5,192 nt of DNA. Origin: an uncultured Actinomycetes bacterium (GTDB lineage Bacteria; Actinomycetota; Actinomycetes; Mycobacteriales; Mycobacteriaceae). The notes under the pieces were generated by a model, which saw only the letters and a list, made by a program, of their open reading frames with translations, ran no database searches and was not told where the DNA came from. The position numbers and the translations under genes were made by a program. The DNA lies in NCBI GenBank assembly GCA_903911165.1, contig CAIWCQ010000504.1, positions 1-5,192 of the forward strand, in the 5' to 3' direction. Shown here one piece after another: positions 1 to 5,192 of this stretch (position 1 is the stretch's first letter; every line of letters begins with the position of its first letter).

Positions 1-22
1 CAGACACATCATTCGAAAGCAT
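1..22 (-). CDS. Start of an unidentified leftward gene, predicted SOS-controlled (partial, 7 codons)
   Basis: An ATG at 22-20 on the minus strand opens a frame reading M-L-S-N-D-V-S before running off the window edge. I choose this start because a TANNNT -10 (TATTGT, 29-34) lies exactly six bases upstream, so transcription would begin at the A of the ATG and give a leaderless mRNA. There is no Shine-Dalgarno sequence. A second ATG at 12-10 in another frame is a less well placed alternative. The ATG falls inside the spacer of a LexA-type box. The product cannot be identified from seven residues. From family knowledge, mycobacterial 13E12-repeat (DUF222/HNH nuclease) genes often start in or next to such boxes, so that is one candidate, by inference only. 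The gene is co-directional with uvrA, starting 79 bp beyond its stop codon. Confidence 0.45.
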
Positions 23-28
23 GTTCGA
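13..28 (-). promoter_or_regulatory. LexA (SOS) operator
   Basis: On the minus strand the bases read TCGAAC-ATGC-TTTCGA. The mycobacterial SOS box is TCGAAC-N4-GTTCGA, so 11 of 12 conserved positions match; one half-site is perfect and the other differs by one base. The dyad extends one more pair outward (12/29). The box begins immediately downstream of the -10 at 29-34 and covers the predicted transcription start and the ATG at 22-20, so bound LexA would block initiation. It lies beyond the 3' end of uvrA and so should control the leftward gene rather than uvrA. Confidence 0.75.
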
Positions 29-51
29 ACAATAAAAGAGGCCACCGACAG
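29..51 (-). promoter_or_regulatory. RecA-NDp (PafBC-type) damage-inducible promoter firing leftward
   Basis: Minus strand: CTGTCGGTG (43-51), exactly eight bases, then TATTGT (29-34). The published mycobacterial LexA-independent damage promoter is tTGTCRgtg-N8-TAnnnT, later linked to the activator PafBC. Here every position fits except the weakly conserved first base, and the N8 spacing is exact. The -10 ends six bases before the ATG at 22-20, predicting a leaderless transcript. No ordinary -35 hexamer is evident, as expected for this promoter class. Together with the adjoining LexA box this would give dual damage control. Confidence 0.7.
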
Positions 52-70
52 AATCCTCCGCCGAGGAATC
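51..70 (-). terminator. Possible hairpin terminator of uvrA
   Basis: On the minus strand, about 30 bases past the uvrA stop codon, the arms at 51-58 and 63-70 can pair over eight positions with one internal mismatch, around a four-base loop (core TCCTC/GAGGA). No U-tract follows directly; a TTTT run lies at 36-39, more than ten bases further on. Mycobacterial terminators often lack a U-tract, but the stem is short and its end abuts the promoter motif at 43-51. This is a weak call. Confidence 0.25.
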
Positions 71-73
71 GCC

Positions 74-100
74 TGTGGAGCAACCCACGACTGTGGATAA
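74..100 (-). promoter_or_regulatory. DnaA-box-like pair
   Basis: Bases 92-100, read on the minus strand, are TTATCCACA, a perfect match to the strongest E. coli DnaA box and one base from the mycobacterial form TT(G/C)TCCACA. A weaker copy, TGCTCCACA, lies at 74-82 in the same orientation, 18 bp away start to start. Both sit between the uvrA stop codon and the leftward promoter. Two boxes can titrate DnaA or regulate a gene but do not make an origin. A chance match is possible. Confidence 0.25.
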
Positions 101-3013
101 CTAGGCGCTGACCTTCTTGCGCCGCGTCGCCTTCCTGGGAGCGGACTTGGGCACCGCCGGAGCGTCCAACAACCCGGCCAGGAACGTTCCGGTGTAACTG
201 GCCGCGACAGCCGCAACGTCCTCGGGCGTACCCTCGGCGACCACCGTTCCGCCACCACCGCCGCCCTCGGGGCCCATATCGACGACCCAGTCCGAGGTTT
301 TGATGACATCGAGGTTGTGTTCGATGACGATCACCGAGTTGCCCTTGTCGACGAGACCATTGATGACCTTGAGCAGTTTGCGAATGTCCTCGAAATGCAG
401 GCCGGTGGTCGGCTCGTCGAGGATGTAGACGGTGCGACCGGTAGAGCGCTTCTGCAACTCAGCCGCCAACTTCACCCGCTGAGCCTCACCTCCCGAGAGC
501 GTCGGCGCCGGCTGTCCGAGCCGCACATAACCCAGACCCACCTCGACGAGGGTCTTGAGGTAACGGTGAATCGAGGTGATCGGCTCGAAGAAATCACTCG
601 CGTCCTCGATGGACATATCGAGAACTTCCGAGATGGTCTTGCCCTTGTAATGCACCTCGAGCGTTTCGCGGTTGTACCGCGCGCCCTGACACACCTCGCA
701 GGGCACATAGACGTCGGGCAGGAAGTTCATCTCGATCTTGATGGTGCCATCGCCCGAACATGCTTCGCAGCGGCCACCTTTGACGTTGAAGGAGAACCGG
801 CCGGGCTGGTATCCGCGGACCTTGGCCTCGGTGGTGGCGGCGAACAGGGTGCGGATCTTGTCGAAGACGCCGGTGTAGGTGGCCGGATTGGACCGCGGGG
901 TGCGACCGATCGGCGACTGGTCGACCCGCACCAGTTTGTCGACGTGTTCGAGGCCGTTGATCCGGGTGTGCCGGCCGGGCACCTGACGTGCTCCGTTGAG
1001 GCGGTTGGCCAGCACGGTGGCCAGGATGTCGTTCACCAGGGTGGACTTGCCGGAACCCGACACCCCCGTCACCGCGGTAAGAACACCCAGCGGGAACGAC
1101 ACGTCGATCTCACGCAGGTTGTGTTCCCGCGCACCGACCACCGTTAGTTGACGCTTGCGATCGACCGGCCGACGGATGGCGGGAACCTCGATGCTCTGCT
1201 TTCCCGACAGGTAGGACCCGGTAAGCGATTTGGGGTTCTTCAACAGATCGGCGTAGGTACCGCTGTGCACCACCTGGCCGCCGTGCTCCCCGGCGGCGGG
1301 CCCGATATCGACAACCCAGTCGGCGTGGGCGATGGTGTCTTCGTCATGCTCGACAACGATCAGCGTGTTGCCCAAATCCCTTAGCCGCGTGAGGGTTTCA
1401 ATCAAACGACGGTTATCGCGCTGATGCAGCCCGATCGACGGTTCGTCGAGCACGTACAGCACCCCGACCAGACCGGAACCGATCTGGGTGGCCAGCCGGA
1501 TACGCTGCGCCTCGCCGCCGGAGAGCGTGCCCGCAGCCCGGGCCAGCGACAGGTAGTCCAGTCCGACGTCGAGCAGGAAGCCCAGCCGGGACTGCACCTC
1601 TTTGAGCACCTGCCCGGCGATCGCCTGCTCGCGGCCGCCGAGGGTGAGGTCGTTGAGGAAGTTTGAGCACTCCCGGATCGACAACTCGCACACAGCCGCG
1701 ATCGACTTTGCATCCTTGCCGGCCGACAGCGTCACGGCCAGGATCTCCGGCTTGAGCCGGGTGCCGTCACATTCCGGGCAGGGAATGTCCCGCATGAAGC
1801 CCTCGTAACGTTCCTTCATCAACTCCGAATCGGTCTGCTCCATGCGTCGCTGCAGGAATGCCATCACGCCTTCGAAGTCGGCGAAATACGACCGGGTGCG
1901 GCCGTAGCGATTGCGGTAGCGCACGTGCACCTGCTCGTCGCAGCCTTCGAGGATCGCCTTGCGCGCTTTGGCCGGAAGCTTTCGCCACGGGGTGTCCATG
2001 TCGAATCCCATTGACTCCCCCAGCCCGGCCAACATGCGGGTGAAGTACTCCGAACTCTGCCCCATCGACCACGGCGCCACCGCACCGTCGGCCAGGGTGC
2101 GATCCTGATCGGGAACGACGAGTTCGGGGTCGACCTCTTTGCGGATACCTAGGCCGCTGCACTCCGGGCAGGCACCATCGGGCGAGTTGAACGAAAACGA
2201 CCGTGGCTCAAGGTCATCCACCGCCAGCGGGTGACCGTTCGGACAGGCAAGTTTCTCGGAGAAGCGTTGCTCGCGGTGCGGGTCGTGCTCGTCGCGGTCG
2301 ACGAAATCCAGCACCACAATGCCGTCGGCCAGACCCAACGCGGTCTCGATCGAATCTGTCAGTCGCTGTTTGGAGGAGGCCTTGACCGTCAGCCGGTCGA
2401 CGACAACTTCGATGTCGTGCTTTTCCTGCTTCTTCAACGTCGGCGGCTCGGTCAGCGGATACACCACCCCGTCGACCCGGATGCGGCTGTAGCCCTGGGT
2501 GTTGAGCTTGTCGAATAGGTCGACGAACTCGCCCTTGCGGGTGCGCACCACCGGCGCAAGAACCTGAAACTTGGTGCCCTCCGGCATGGCCAGCACCTGA
2601 TCGACGATCTGCTGCGGAGTCTGGCGGGCGATCCGGCCACCGCATACCGGGCAGTGCGGGGTGCCGGCACGCGCGTAGAGCAGACGCAGGTAGTCGTAGA
2701 CCTCGGTGATGGTGCCGACGGTGGAACGTGGGTTGCGGTTGGTGGACTTCTGGTCGATCGACACCGCGGGCGAGAGGCCCTCGATGAAGTCGACGTCCGG
2801 TTTGTCCATCTGGCCGAGGAATTGGCGCGCGTAGGCGCTCAGGGATTCGACGTAGCGGCGCTGCCCCTCAGCGAAGATGGTGTCGAAGGCAAGTGATGAC
2901 TTGCCGGATCCGGACAGGCCGGTGAAGACGATCAGGGCGTCCCGGGGAAGGTCGAGGTCGACGCTGCGGAGGTTGTGTTCGCGCGCGCCCTTGACGATCA
3001 ACCGGTCAGCCAC
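101..3013 (-). CDS. uvrA: UvrABC excinuclease subunit A
   Basis: UvrA is the cytoplasmic ATPase dimer that scans DNA for bulky lesions and loads UvrB in nucleotide excision repair. All landmarks are intact over 970 residues, the usual family length. The first ABC module has Walker A GLSGSGKS near residue 32, a zinc site near 258-286 (CPNGH paired with CPEC; the first half is CxxxH rather than CxxC), signature LSGGEAQR near 498 and Walker B YVLDEPS near 521. The second module has GVSGSGKS near 651, zinc finger CEAC/CEVC near 750-776, a second LSGGEAQR near 840 and YILDEPTTG near 864. Further Cys pairs (CPVC near 121, CPEC near 413) are present. The C-terminus is a Lys/Arg-rich tail (KATRRKK), and a glycine run lies near 918-923. 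The start is GTG: an in-frame TAG at 3025-3023 rules out anything upstream, and a -10 six bases before it implies a leaderless mRNA. Confidence 0.98.
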   Translation of the reverse strand: MADRLIVKGAREHNLRSVDLDLPRDALIVFTGLSGSGKSSLAFDTIFAEGQRRYVESLSAYARQFLGQMDKPDVDFIEGLSPAVSIDQKSTNRNPRSTVGTITEVYDYLRLLYARAGTPHCPVCGGRIARQTPQQIVDQVLAMPEGTKFQVLAPVVRTRKGEFVDLFDKLNTQGYSRIRVDGVVYPLTEPPTLKKQEKHDIEVVVDRLTVKASSKQRLTDSIETALGLADGIVVLDFVDRDEHDPHREQRFSEKLACPNGHPLAVDDLEPRSFSFNSPDGACPECSGLGIRKEVDPELVVPDQDRTLADGAVAPWSMGQSSEYFTRMLAGLGESMGFDMDTPWRKLPAKARKAILEGCDEQVHVRYRNRYGRTRSYFADFEGVMAFLQRRMEQTDSELMKERYEGFMRDIPCPECDGTRLKPEILAVTLSAGKDAKSIAAVCELSIRECSNFLNDLTLGGREQAIAGQVLKEVQSRLGFLLDVGLDYLSLARAAGTLSGGEAQRIRLATQIGSGLVGVLYVLDEPSIGLHQRDNRRLIETLTRLRDLGNTLIVVEHDEDTIAHADWVVDIGPAAGEHGGQVVHSGTYADLLKNPKSLTGSYLSGKQSIEVPAIRRPVDRKRQLTVVGAREHNLREIDVSFPLGVLTAVTGVSGSGKSTLVNDILATVLANRLNGARQVPGRHTRINGLEHVDKLVRVDQSPIGRTPRSNPATYTGVFDKIRTLFAATTEAKVRGYQPGRFSFNVKGGRCEACSGDGTIKIEMNFLPDVYVPCEVCQGARYNRETLEVHYKGKTISEVLDMSIEDASDFFEPITSIHRYLKTLVEVGLGYVRLGQPAPTLSGGEAQRVKLAAELQKRSTGRTVYILDEPTTGLHFEDIRKLLKVINGLVDKGNSVIVIEHNLDVIKTSDWVVDMGPEGGGGGGTVVAEGTPEDVAAVAASYTGTFLAGLLDAPAVPKSAPRKATRRKKVSA

Positions 3014-3019
3014 GCGCTC

Positions 3020-3042
3020 ATGCTATGTGCCGATACCGACGG
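3020..3042 (-). promoter_or_regulatory. uvrA leaderless promoter with RecA-NDp-like element
   Basis: On the minus strand TAGCAT (3020-3025) is a TANNNT -10 exactly six bases before the GTG of uvrA, so the start codon would be the 5' end of the mRNA; no Shine-Dalgarno sequence is present. Exactly eight bases upstream of the -10 lies CCGTCGGTA (3034-3042), which keeps the GTCGGT core of the damage motif tTGTCRgtg but differs at the first two and last positions. The spacing is right and the match partial. uvrA has been reported among LexA-independent (PafBC) damage genes in mycobacteria, which agrees. No LexA box is seen here. Confidence 0.55.
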
Positions 3043-3057
3043 TGCTGACATCGGCAG

Positions 3058-3063
3058 TACCGT
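3058..3063 (+). promoter_or_regulatory. Leaderless -10 for the metallo-hydrolase gene
   Basis: TACCGT is a TANNNT hexamer ending six bases before the ATG at 3070. This places the transcription start on the start codon. No Shine-Dalgarno sequence and no clear -35 are visible. It diverges from the uvrA promoter, whose -10 is about 38 bp away, so the two RNA polymerases would compete for the same short gap. Confidence 0.45.
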
Positions 3064-3069
3064 GAGCCC

Positions 3070-3747
3070 ATGACAATCGTCGCTGATACCTATACCGGCC
3101 ACGTCGAGTCCCAGACGTCCGCCCGCTGCACCCTGCCGGGTGTGACGATCATCAAGACATCGGTCGGCCCGATGGACAACAACACCTATCTCGTCACCTG
3201 CTCGGAGACCGGCGAGTCGCTGCTGATCGACGCCGCCAACGACCCTGAGCTGCTGGTCAGGCTGTTAGCCGAACACGCCCCGAAAGTCGAGTTGATCGTC
3301 ACCACTCATCAGCACGGCGACCATTGGCAGGCGCTGGAGGCTGTCGCGGAGGCCACCGGCGCGCCCACCGCGGTGCATCAACTCGATGCCGACGCGCTCC
3401 CCGTCAAACCCGACCGGTTCCTGGCCGGCGGGGACACGATCGTGATCGGCGAGTTGAACTTCGACGTCATCCACCTCCGCGGCCACACGCCGGGATCGGT
3501 GGCCCTGGCGCTGCGGCCCTCCGGCGACCGGACGGCCGTCCAGCTGTTCACCGGAGACTGCCTGTTCCCGGGCGGGGTGGGAAAGACCTGGGAGCCGGGA
3601 GCGTTCGAGGAGCTGCTGGGGGATGTCAGCAGCCAACTGTTCGGCGTCTACGGCGACAACACTGTGGTGTATCCCGGGCACGGTGACGACACCACCCTGG
3701 GTGAGGAGCGTCCGCATCTGGAGGAGTGGCGGGAGCGGGGTTGGTAG
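3070..3747 (+). CDS. Metallo-beta-lactamase-fold hydrolase (Rv1637c-like, glyoxalase II-type)
   Basis: A 225-residue cytoplasmic protein with a complete binuclear metal site of the metallo-beta-lactamase fold: H80-Q-H82-G-D84-H85 (the HxHxDH motif), H139 in RGHTPGS, D163 in TGDCLF and H204 in PGHG. The glyoxalase II-like subgroup hydrolyses thioesters such as S-lactoyl conjugates; in mycobacteria the thiol would be mycothiol, but the substrate here is unknown. The divergent position next to uvrA and the sequence (VGPMDNN and FTGDCLFPGGVGKTW) match what I recall of M. tuberculosis Rv1637c. No signal peptide or membrane segment is present. The start is the first possible one: an in-frame TGA at 3046-3048 lies upstream with no other start codon between, and a -10 six bases before the ATG predicts leaderless translation. 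A role linked to repair is not shown by the sequence. Confidence 0.93.
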   Translation: MTIVADTYTGHVESQTSARCTLPGVTIIKTSVGPMDNNTYLVTCSETGESLLIDAANDPELLVRLLAEHAPKVELIVTTHQHGDHWQALEAVAEATGAPTAVHQLDADALPVKPDRFLAGGDTIVIGELNFDVIHLRGHTPGSVALALRPSGDRTAVQLFTGDCLFPGGVGKTWEPGAFEELLGDVSSQLFGVYGDNTVVYPGHGDDTTLGEERPHLEEWRERGW

Positions 3748-3760
3748 CCAACTTGTCGAT

Positions 3761-3766
3761 TAGATT
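3761..3766 (+). promoter_or_regulatory. Leaderless -10 for the DoxX-like gene
   Basis: TAGATT fits TANNNT and ends exactly six bases before the ATG at 3773. The first three bases are also the in-frame stop that bars any longer reading. The element lies wholly in the 25-bp gap after the metallo-hydrolase stop codon, so the DoxX-like gene probably has its own transcript as well as any read-through. There is no Shine-Dalgarno sequence. Confidence 0.5.
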
Positions 3767-3772
3767 CCAGTT

Positions 3773-4159
3773 ATGAGTGTCATGACTTCGCCGAAGACCT
3801 ACATCGGGCTCGCAGTGTTTCAAGCGGTGGACGCCGTCGCCTGCGCGGCCCAGGTGCCGCCGATAAAGAAGAGCCTCGACTCGGTCGGCTGCCCGGACAA
3901 CGTTCGGCGAGTGTTGCCTGCGGTCAAGGGCGCAGCAGCCGTCGGACTGCTTTCGGTGAGGTGGTCTCCGGGGCTCGCGAGGCTGACCACGGCAATGTTG
4001 ACCCTCTACTTCACATTGGCCGTCGGCGCGCATGTCCGAGCCCGTGACAAGGCCGTCAATGCACTTCCGGCGACGGCTTTGCTGACCACATTTGCAGTCA
4101 TGACGTTCAAGGGCCCAGAGCCCTCGCAAAAACCCCCTCGCAAAAGCCCTGGGGGCTAA
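3773..4159 (+). CDS. DoxX-like small integral membrane protein
   Basis: A 128-residue protein with four hydrophobic segments, near 10-28, 47-63, 68-88 and 96-112, and the GAHVRARD stretch after the third, which is typical of the DoxX-like (DoxX_2) family. Members are four-helix inner-membrane proteins; some DoxX relatives act in redox or thiosulfate chemistry, but most, including this type, have no settled function. No catalytic residues are evident. The C-terminal tail after the last helix is short, basic and Pro-rich (near 113-128) and is partly created by a 14-bp duplication in the DNA. The start is fixed by an in-frame TAG at 3761-3763 with no other start between; an ATG three codons in is the only near alternative. 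The gene follows the metallo-hydrolase by 25 bp and converges on the DUF202 gene. Confidence 0.8.
   Translation: MSVMTSPKTYIGLAVFQAVDAVACAAQVPPIKKSLDSVGCPDNVRRVLPAVKGAAAVGLLSVRWSPGLARLTTAMLTLYFTLAVGAHVRARDKAVNALPATALLTTFAVMTFKGPEPSQKPPRKSPGG
4121..4148 (+). repeat. 14-bp tandem duplication in the DoxX-like 3' end
   Basis: CCCTCGCAAAAACC (4121-4134) is followed directly by CCCTCGCAAAAGCC (4135-4148), 13 of 14 bases the same. Since 14 is not a multiple of three, the copies are read in different frames (P-S-Q-K, then P-R-K-S), so the duplication shifts the frame and sets the last residues and stop codon. It looks like a recent slippage event at the end of the gene. Confidence 0.7.
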
Positions 4160-4205
4160 GGCCGGCGCGTTCGAGGAAGTATTGGGTGACCGAATCCCGG
4201 GAATC

Positions 4206-4583
4206 TCAGAACCGGACGGTCACGGCGATCAATGCGACGAGGCCCAGACCGGCAATGAAGCAGGCCATGATCCCGGCTATCGAGTACGGCATTGCTCCGT
4301 ACTCCGCCTTCAGCACCCCGAGTTCCCGACGATGCTGGATCCAGGCCAACGTCAGCGCCACCAGCCCCACGAGGATCATCAGGACACCGAGCACCTGGGG
4401 ACTAACGAAGGGTTCGCGAGCCTGTTCCTTCGTCACCAGGTACTGGAAAATCTGGTAGATCGTGAATCCGAAACCGATCAGGGACGCACAGGTGCGAATC
4501 CAGGCCATCAGCGTTCGTTCAAGAGCGAGCCGGGTGCGTTCGGCGGCGAGTCGCGTGGATGCGTCCAATGGCCGATCCGTCAT
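4206..4583 (-). CDS. DUF202 (YidH-type) small membrane protein
   Basis: A 125-residue protein. Its N-terminus, RLAAERTRLALERTLMAWIR (residues 11-30), is the hallmark of the DUF202 family, followed by three hydrophobic segments near 32-50, 63-81 and 101-122. It is predicted to be in the cytoplasmic membrane with a short cytoplasmic N-terminus; the family has no established function in bacteria. I place the start at the ATG at 4583 because AAGAGGGG precedes it, the family motif follows at once, and the frame further upstream (to an ATG at 4679) passes through a 16-bp tandem repeat that cannot keep a reading frame. The gene converges on the DoxX-like gene, leaving a 46-bp gap (4160-4205) in which I see only a TCCCGGGA palindrome at 4195-4202. 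No co-directional partner is visible. Confidence 0.82.
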   Translation of the reverse strand: MTDRPLDASTRLAAERTRLALERTLMAWIRTCASLIGFGFTIYQIFQYLVTKEQAREPFVSPQVLGVLMILVGLVALTLAWIQHRRELGVLKAEYGAMPYSIAGIMACFIAGLGLVALIAVTVRF

Positions 4584-4596
4584 GACCCCTCTTCCC
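4584..4596 (-). promoter_or_regulatory. Ribosome binding site deciding the DUF202 start
   Basis: On the minus strand the purine run GGGAAGAGGGG ends two bases before the ATG at 4583, with the AAGAGG part at workable Shine-Dalgarno spacing. This supports 4583 over the in-frame ATG at 4679, which has no such run, and contrasts with the leaderless starts elsewhere in the window. Confidence 0.5.
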
Positions 4597-4603
4597 GGGC
4601 ACC

Positions 4604-4652
4604 ACACCATGAACGCCCCAAACCTTGAACGTTCCAAACCTTGAACGTTCCA
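4604..4652. repeat. 16-bp tandem repeat upstream of the DUF202 gene (two exact copies plus one worn copy)
   Basis: AAACCTTGAACGTTCC occurs at 4620-4635 and again at 4636-4651 with no gap. A third, degenerate copy at 4604-4619 matches 12 of 16 positions in the same phase. Each perfect copy holds the 8-bp palindrome GAACGTTC. The array sits 21 bp upstream of the DUF202 start, probably in its 5' leader. Evenly phased palindromic units suggest a cooperative operator, but slippage duplication of a neutral sequence is equally simple. Confidence 0.75.
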
Positions 4653-4656
4653 GTGC

Positions 4657-4662
4657 AGGGTA
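4657..4662 (-). promoter_or_regulatory. Possible -10 for the DUF202 gene
   Basis: TACCCT on the minus strand fits TANNNT and would start transcription near 4650, at the edge of the 16-bp repeat array, giving a leader of about 67 bases. No convincing -35 hexamer is seen at 16-18 bp spacing, and TANNNT is common by chance. Confidence 0.25.
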
Positions 4663-4770
4663 TCCAGGGCGAAGGTCATCGGACCTATCCGTGAGGTCGA
4701 CTGGTACGAAGACGACCAATCCCGCTAGCGTACGGTCCCGCCGGAAGTGGAAGTTTGCCAGCCGCTGGAC

Positions 4771-4776
4771 TATCGT
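4771..4776 (+). promoter_or_regulatory. Possible -10 for the secreted-protein gene
   Basis: TATCGT fits TANNNT and would start transcription near 4783, just ahead of the Shine-Dalgarno run at 4788-4794. A second TANNNT, TACGGT at 4731-4736, is an alternative. Neither has a clear -35. The rest of 4663-4770 shows no gene or structure that I can support. Confidence 0.25.
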
Positions 4777-4787
4777 GATTCGGAGCC

Positions 4788-4794
4788 AGGGGGG
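4788..4794 (+). promoter_or_regulatory. Ribosome binding site of the secreted-protein gene
   Basis: AGGGGGG lies five bases before the ATG at 4800. With the in-frame TGA at 4776-4778 and no other start codon in between, it fixes the start of the gene. Confidence 0.6.
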
Positions 4795-4799
4795 CGCAC

Positions 4800-5192
4800 A
4801 TGATTCCACATCGCAATACCGGTCGTATCAGCACATGGGCGATTGCCCTGGGCATCGGGGCGGCGATGACCGCCGCAGGCACCGGAGTTGCCGGCGCCGA
4901 TTCGGCGGCTTCCACCGCCGAGCCCCCAAGCGCCGCCGACTCGGCCACGAATTCCCAAGCAACGAACTCACCAGCGACCCAGACCACAGCGACTCGGCCC
5001 GATCCGGCGCGTCGCGGCCCCCGGCCGGATCAGCCCGCCCGCCGATCGGCGACTCAAAAGACCCGCGACGCCGTCGATCCGCCGACCACCCCGCGCCCCG
5101 CGGCGGTCGCGGCACCGATTCGGACCATTGCCGCACCACGCCGGGCCGCGCGACTGCCAGAACCGGACCGCAGCATCGACCCGGCCAGCGGC
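4800..5192 (+). CDS. Secreted low-complexity protein, N-terminal part (runs off the right edge)
   Basis: The frame is open for 131 codons to the window end. Residues 1-9 are a short basic n-region (MIPHRNTGR), 10-31 a hydrophobic core, and AGA|DS at 31-35 a good signal peptidase I site, so export through the membrane is likely. The mature part (34-131) is rich in Pro, Ala, Thr, Ser and Arg, has no Cys and no hydrophobic segment, and looks disordered: first a Ser/Thr/Ala/Asn stretch (34-64), then an Arg/Pro stretch (65-131). Many Mycolicibacterium exported proteins have this plan, a signal peptide then a variable linker ahead of an enzyme, Ig-like or other surface domain; here that domain, if any, is off the window. 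The linker is strongly basic. The GC-rich composition resembles that of its neighbours. The function cannot be named. Confidence 0.8.
   Translation, partial: MIPHRNTGRISTWAIALGIGAAMTAAGTGVAGADSAASTAEPPSAADSATNSQATNSPATQTTATRPDPARRGPRPDQPARRSATQKTRDAVDPPTTPRPAAVAAPIRTIAAPRRAARLPEPDRSIDPASG

Noticed and set aside
74..100. Replication origin
   Set aside because: Only two DnaA-like boxes, no AT-rich unwinding region, and no dnaA or dnaN nearby.
247..270. Glycine-codon run in uvrA as a repeat feature
   Set aside because: UvrA proteins normally have a Gly-rich loop after the MGPEGG motif here; the slight lengthening is unremarkable.
317..1147. 276-codon open frame on the plus strand opposite uvrA
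   Set aside because: It is antisense to the conserved second ABC module of uvrA; long antisense frames are expected in GC-rich DNA, and the translation shows no recognisable motif.
2214..2645. 143-codon frame on the minus strand in another phase of uvrA
   Set aside because: It overlaps intact uvrA coding sequence and its product is low-complexity Arg/Pro/Gly, typical of a shadow frame.
4145..4157. Terminator hairpin AGCCC-TGG-GGGCT at the DoxX-like stop codon
   Set aside because: The stem is five base pairs, overlaps coding sequence and has no U-tract; such stems are common by chance in GC-rich DNA.
4182..4628. 148-codon plus-strand frame opposite the DUF202 gene
   Set aside because: The minus strand here encodes a clear DUF202 hallmark and three membrane segments; the plus frame gives a hydrophilic His-rich product with no motif and crosses the tandem repeat.
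4620..4652. GAACGTTC repeats as LexA boxes
   Set aside because: A mycobacterial SOS box needs four bases between GAAC and GTTC; here the halves abut with no spacer.
4584..4679. Longer DUF202 start at 4679
   Set aside because: The 32 extra residues precede the family motif, run through a 16-bp repeat that shifts frame, and lack a ribosome binding site; 4583 has one.
4685..4987. 100-codon minus-strand frame opposite the secreted-protein gene
   Set aside because: It is antisense to a plus-strand frame with a clear signal peptide and ribosome binding site, and covers the intergenic promoter region.

Overview
The window looks like chromosomal DNA from a mycobacterium, most likely a fast-growing environmental (Mycolicibacterium-type) species. 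The evidence is high GC with G/C-rich third codon positions, a UvrA that reads as the mycobacterial form almost throughout, a metallo-hydrolase of the Rv1637c type divergent from uvrA (the arrangement recalled for M. tuberculosis), and many TANNNT -10 elements placed exactly six bases before a start codon, the mark of leaderless mycobacterial mRNAs. Species assignment is inference.

Layout from left to right. Bases 1-100 are a short but dense regulatory stretch beyond the 3' end of uvrA. It holds a minus-strand promoter firing leftward out of the window, with a LexA-type SOS box laid over its predicted transcription start and start codon, and a RecA-NDp (PafBC-type) damage-promoter motif at the correct distance from its -10. 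Only the first seven codons of the gene it would drive are visible. Bases 101-3013 (minus) are a complete uvrA. The 56-bp gap to 3070 packs two divergent leaderless promoters: one for uvrA, with a weaker RecA-NDp-like motif, and one for the metallo-hydrolase at 3070-3747 (plus). Next is a small DoxX-like membrane protein (3773-4159, plus), again with its own leaderless-type -10. It converges on a small DUF202 membrane protein (4206-4583, minus). The 216-bp gap upstream of the DUF202 gene carries a 16-bp tandem repeat with a central GAACGTTC palindrome. The window ends inside a secreted, Pro/Ala/Thr/Arg-rich protein (4800 onward, plus).

How the parts relate. The left half is a DNA-damage locus: UvrA is the damage-recognition ATPase of nucleotide excision repair, and both its own promoter and the leftward promoter beyond its 3' end look damage-responsive. 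The right half is a set of small envelope genes with no clear functional tie to repair. I see no RNA gene, insertion sequence, CRISPR array or phage gene. The most notable item is the dual LexA/RecA-NDp leaderless promoter at 13-51, whose target gene lies off the left edge.
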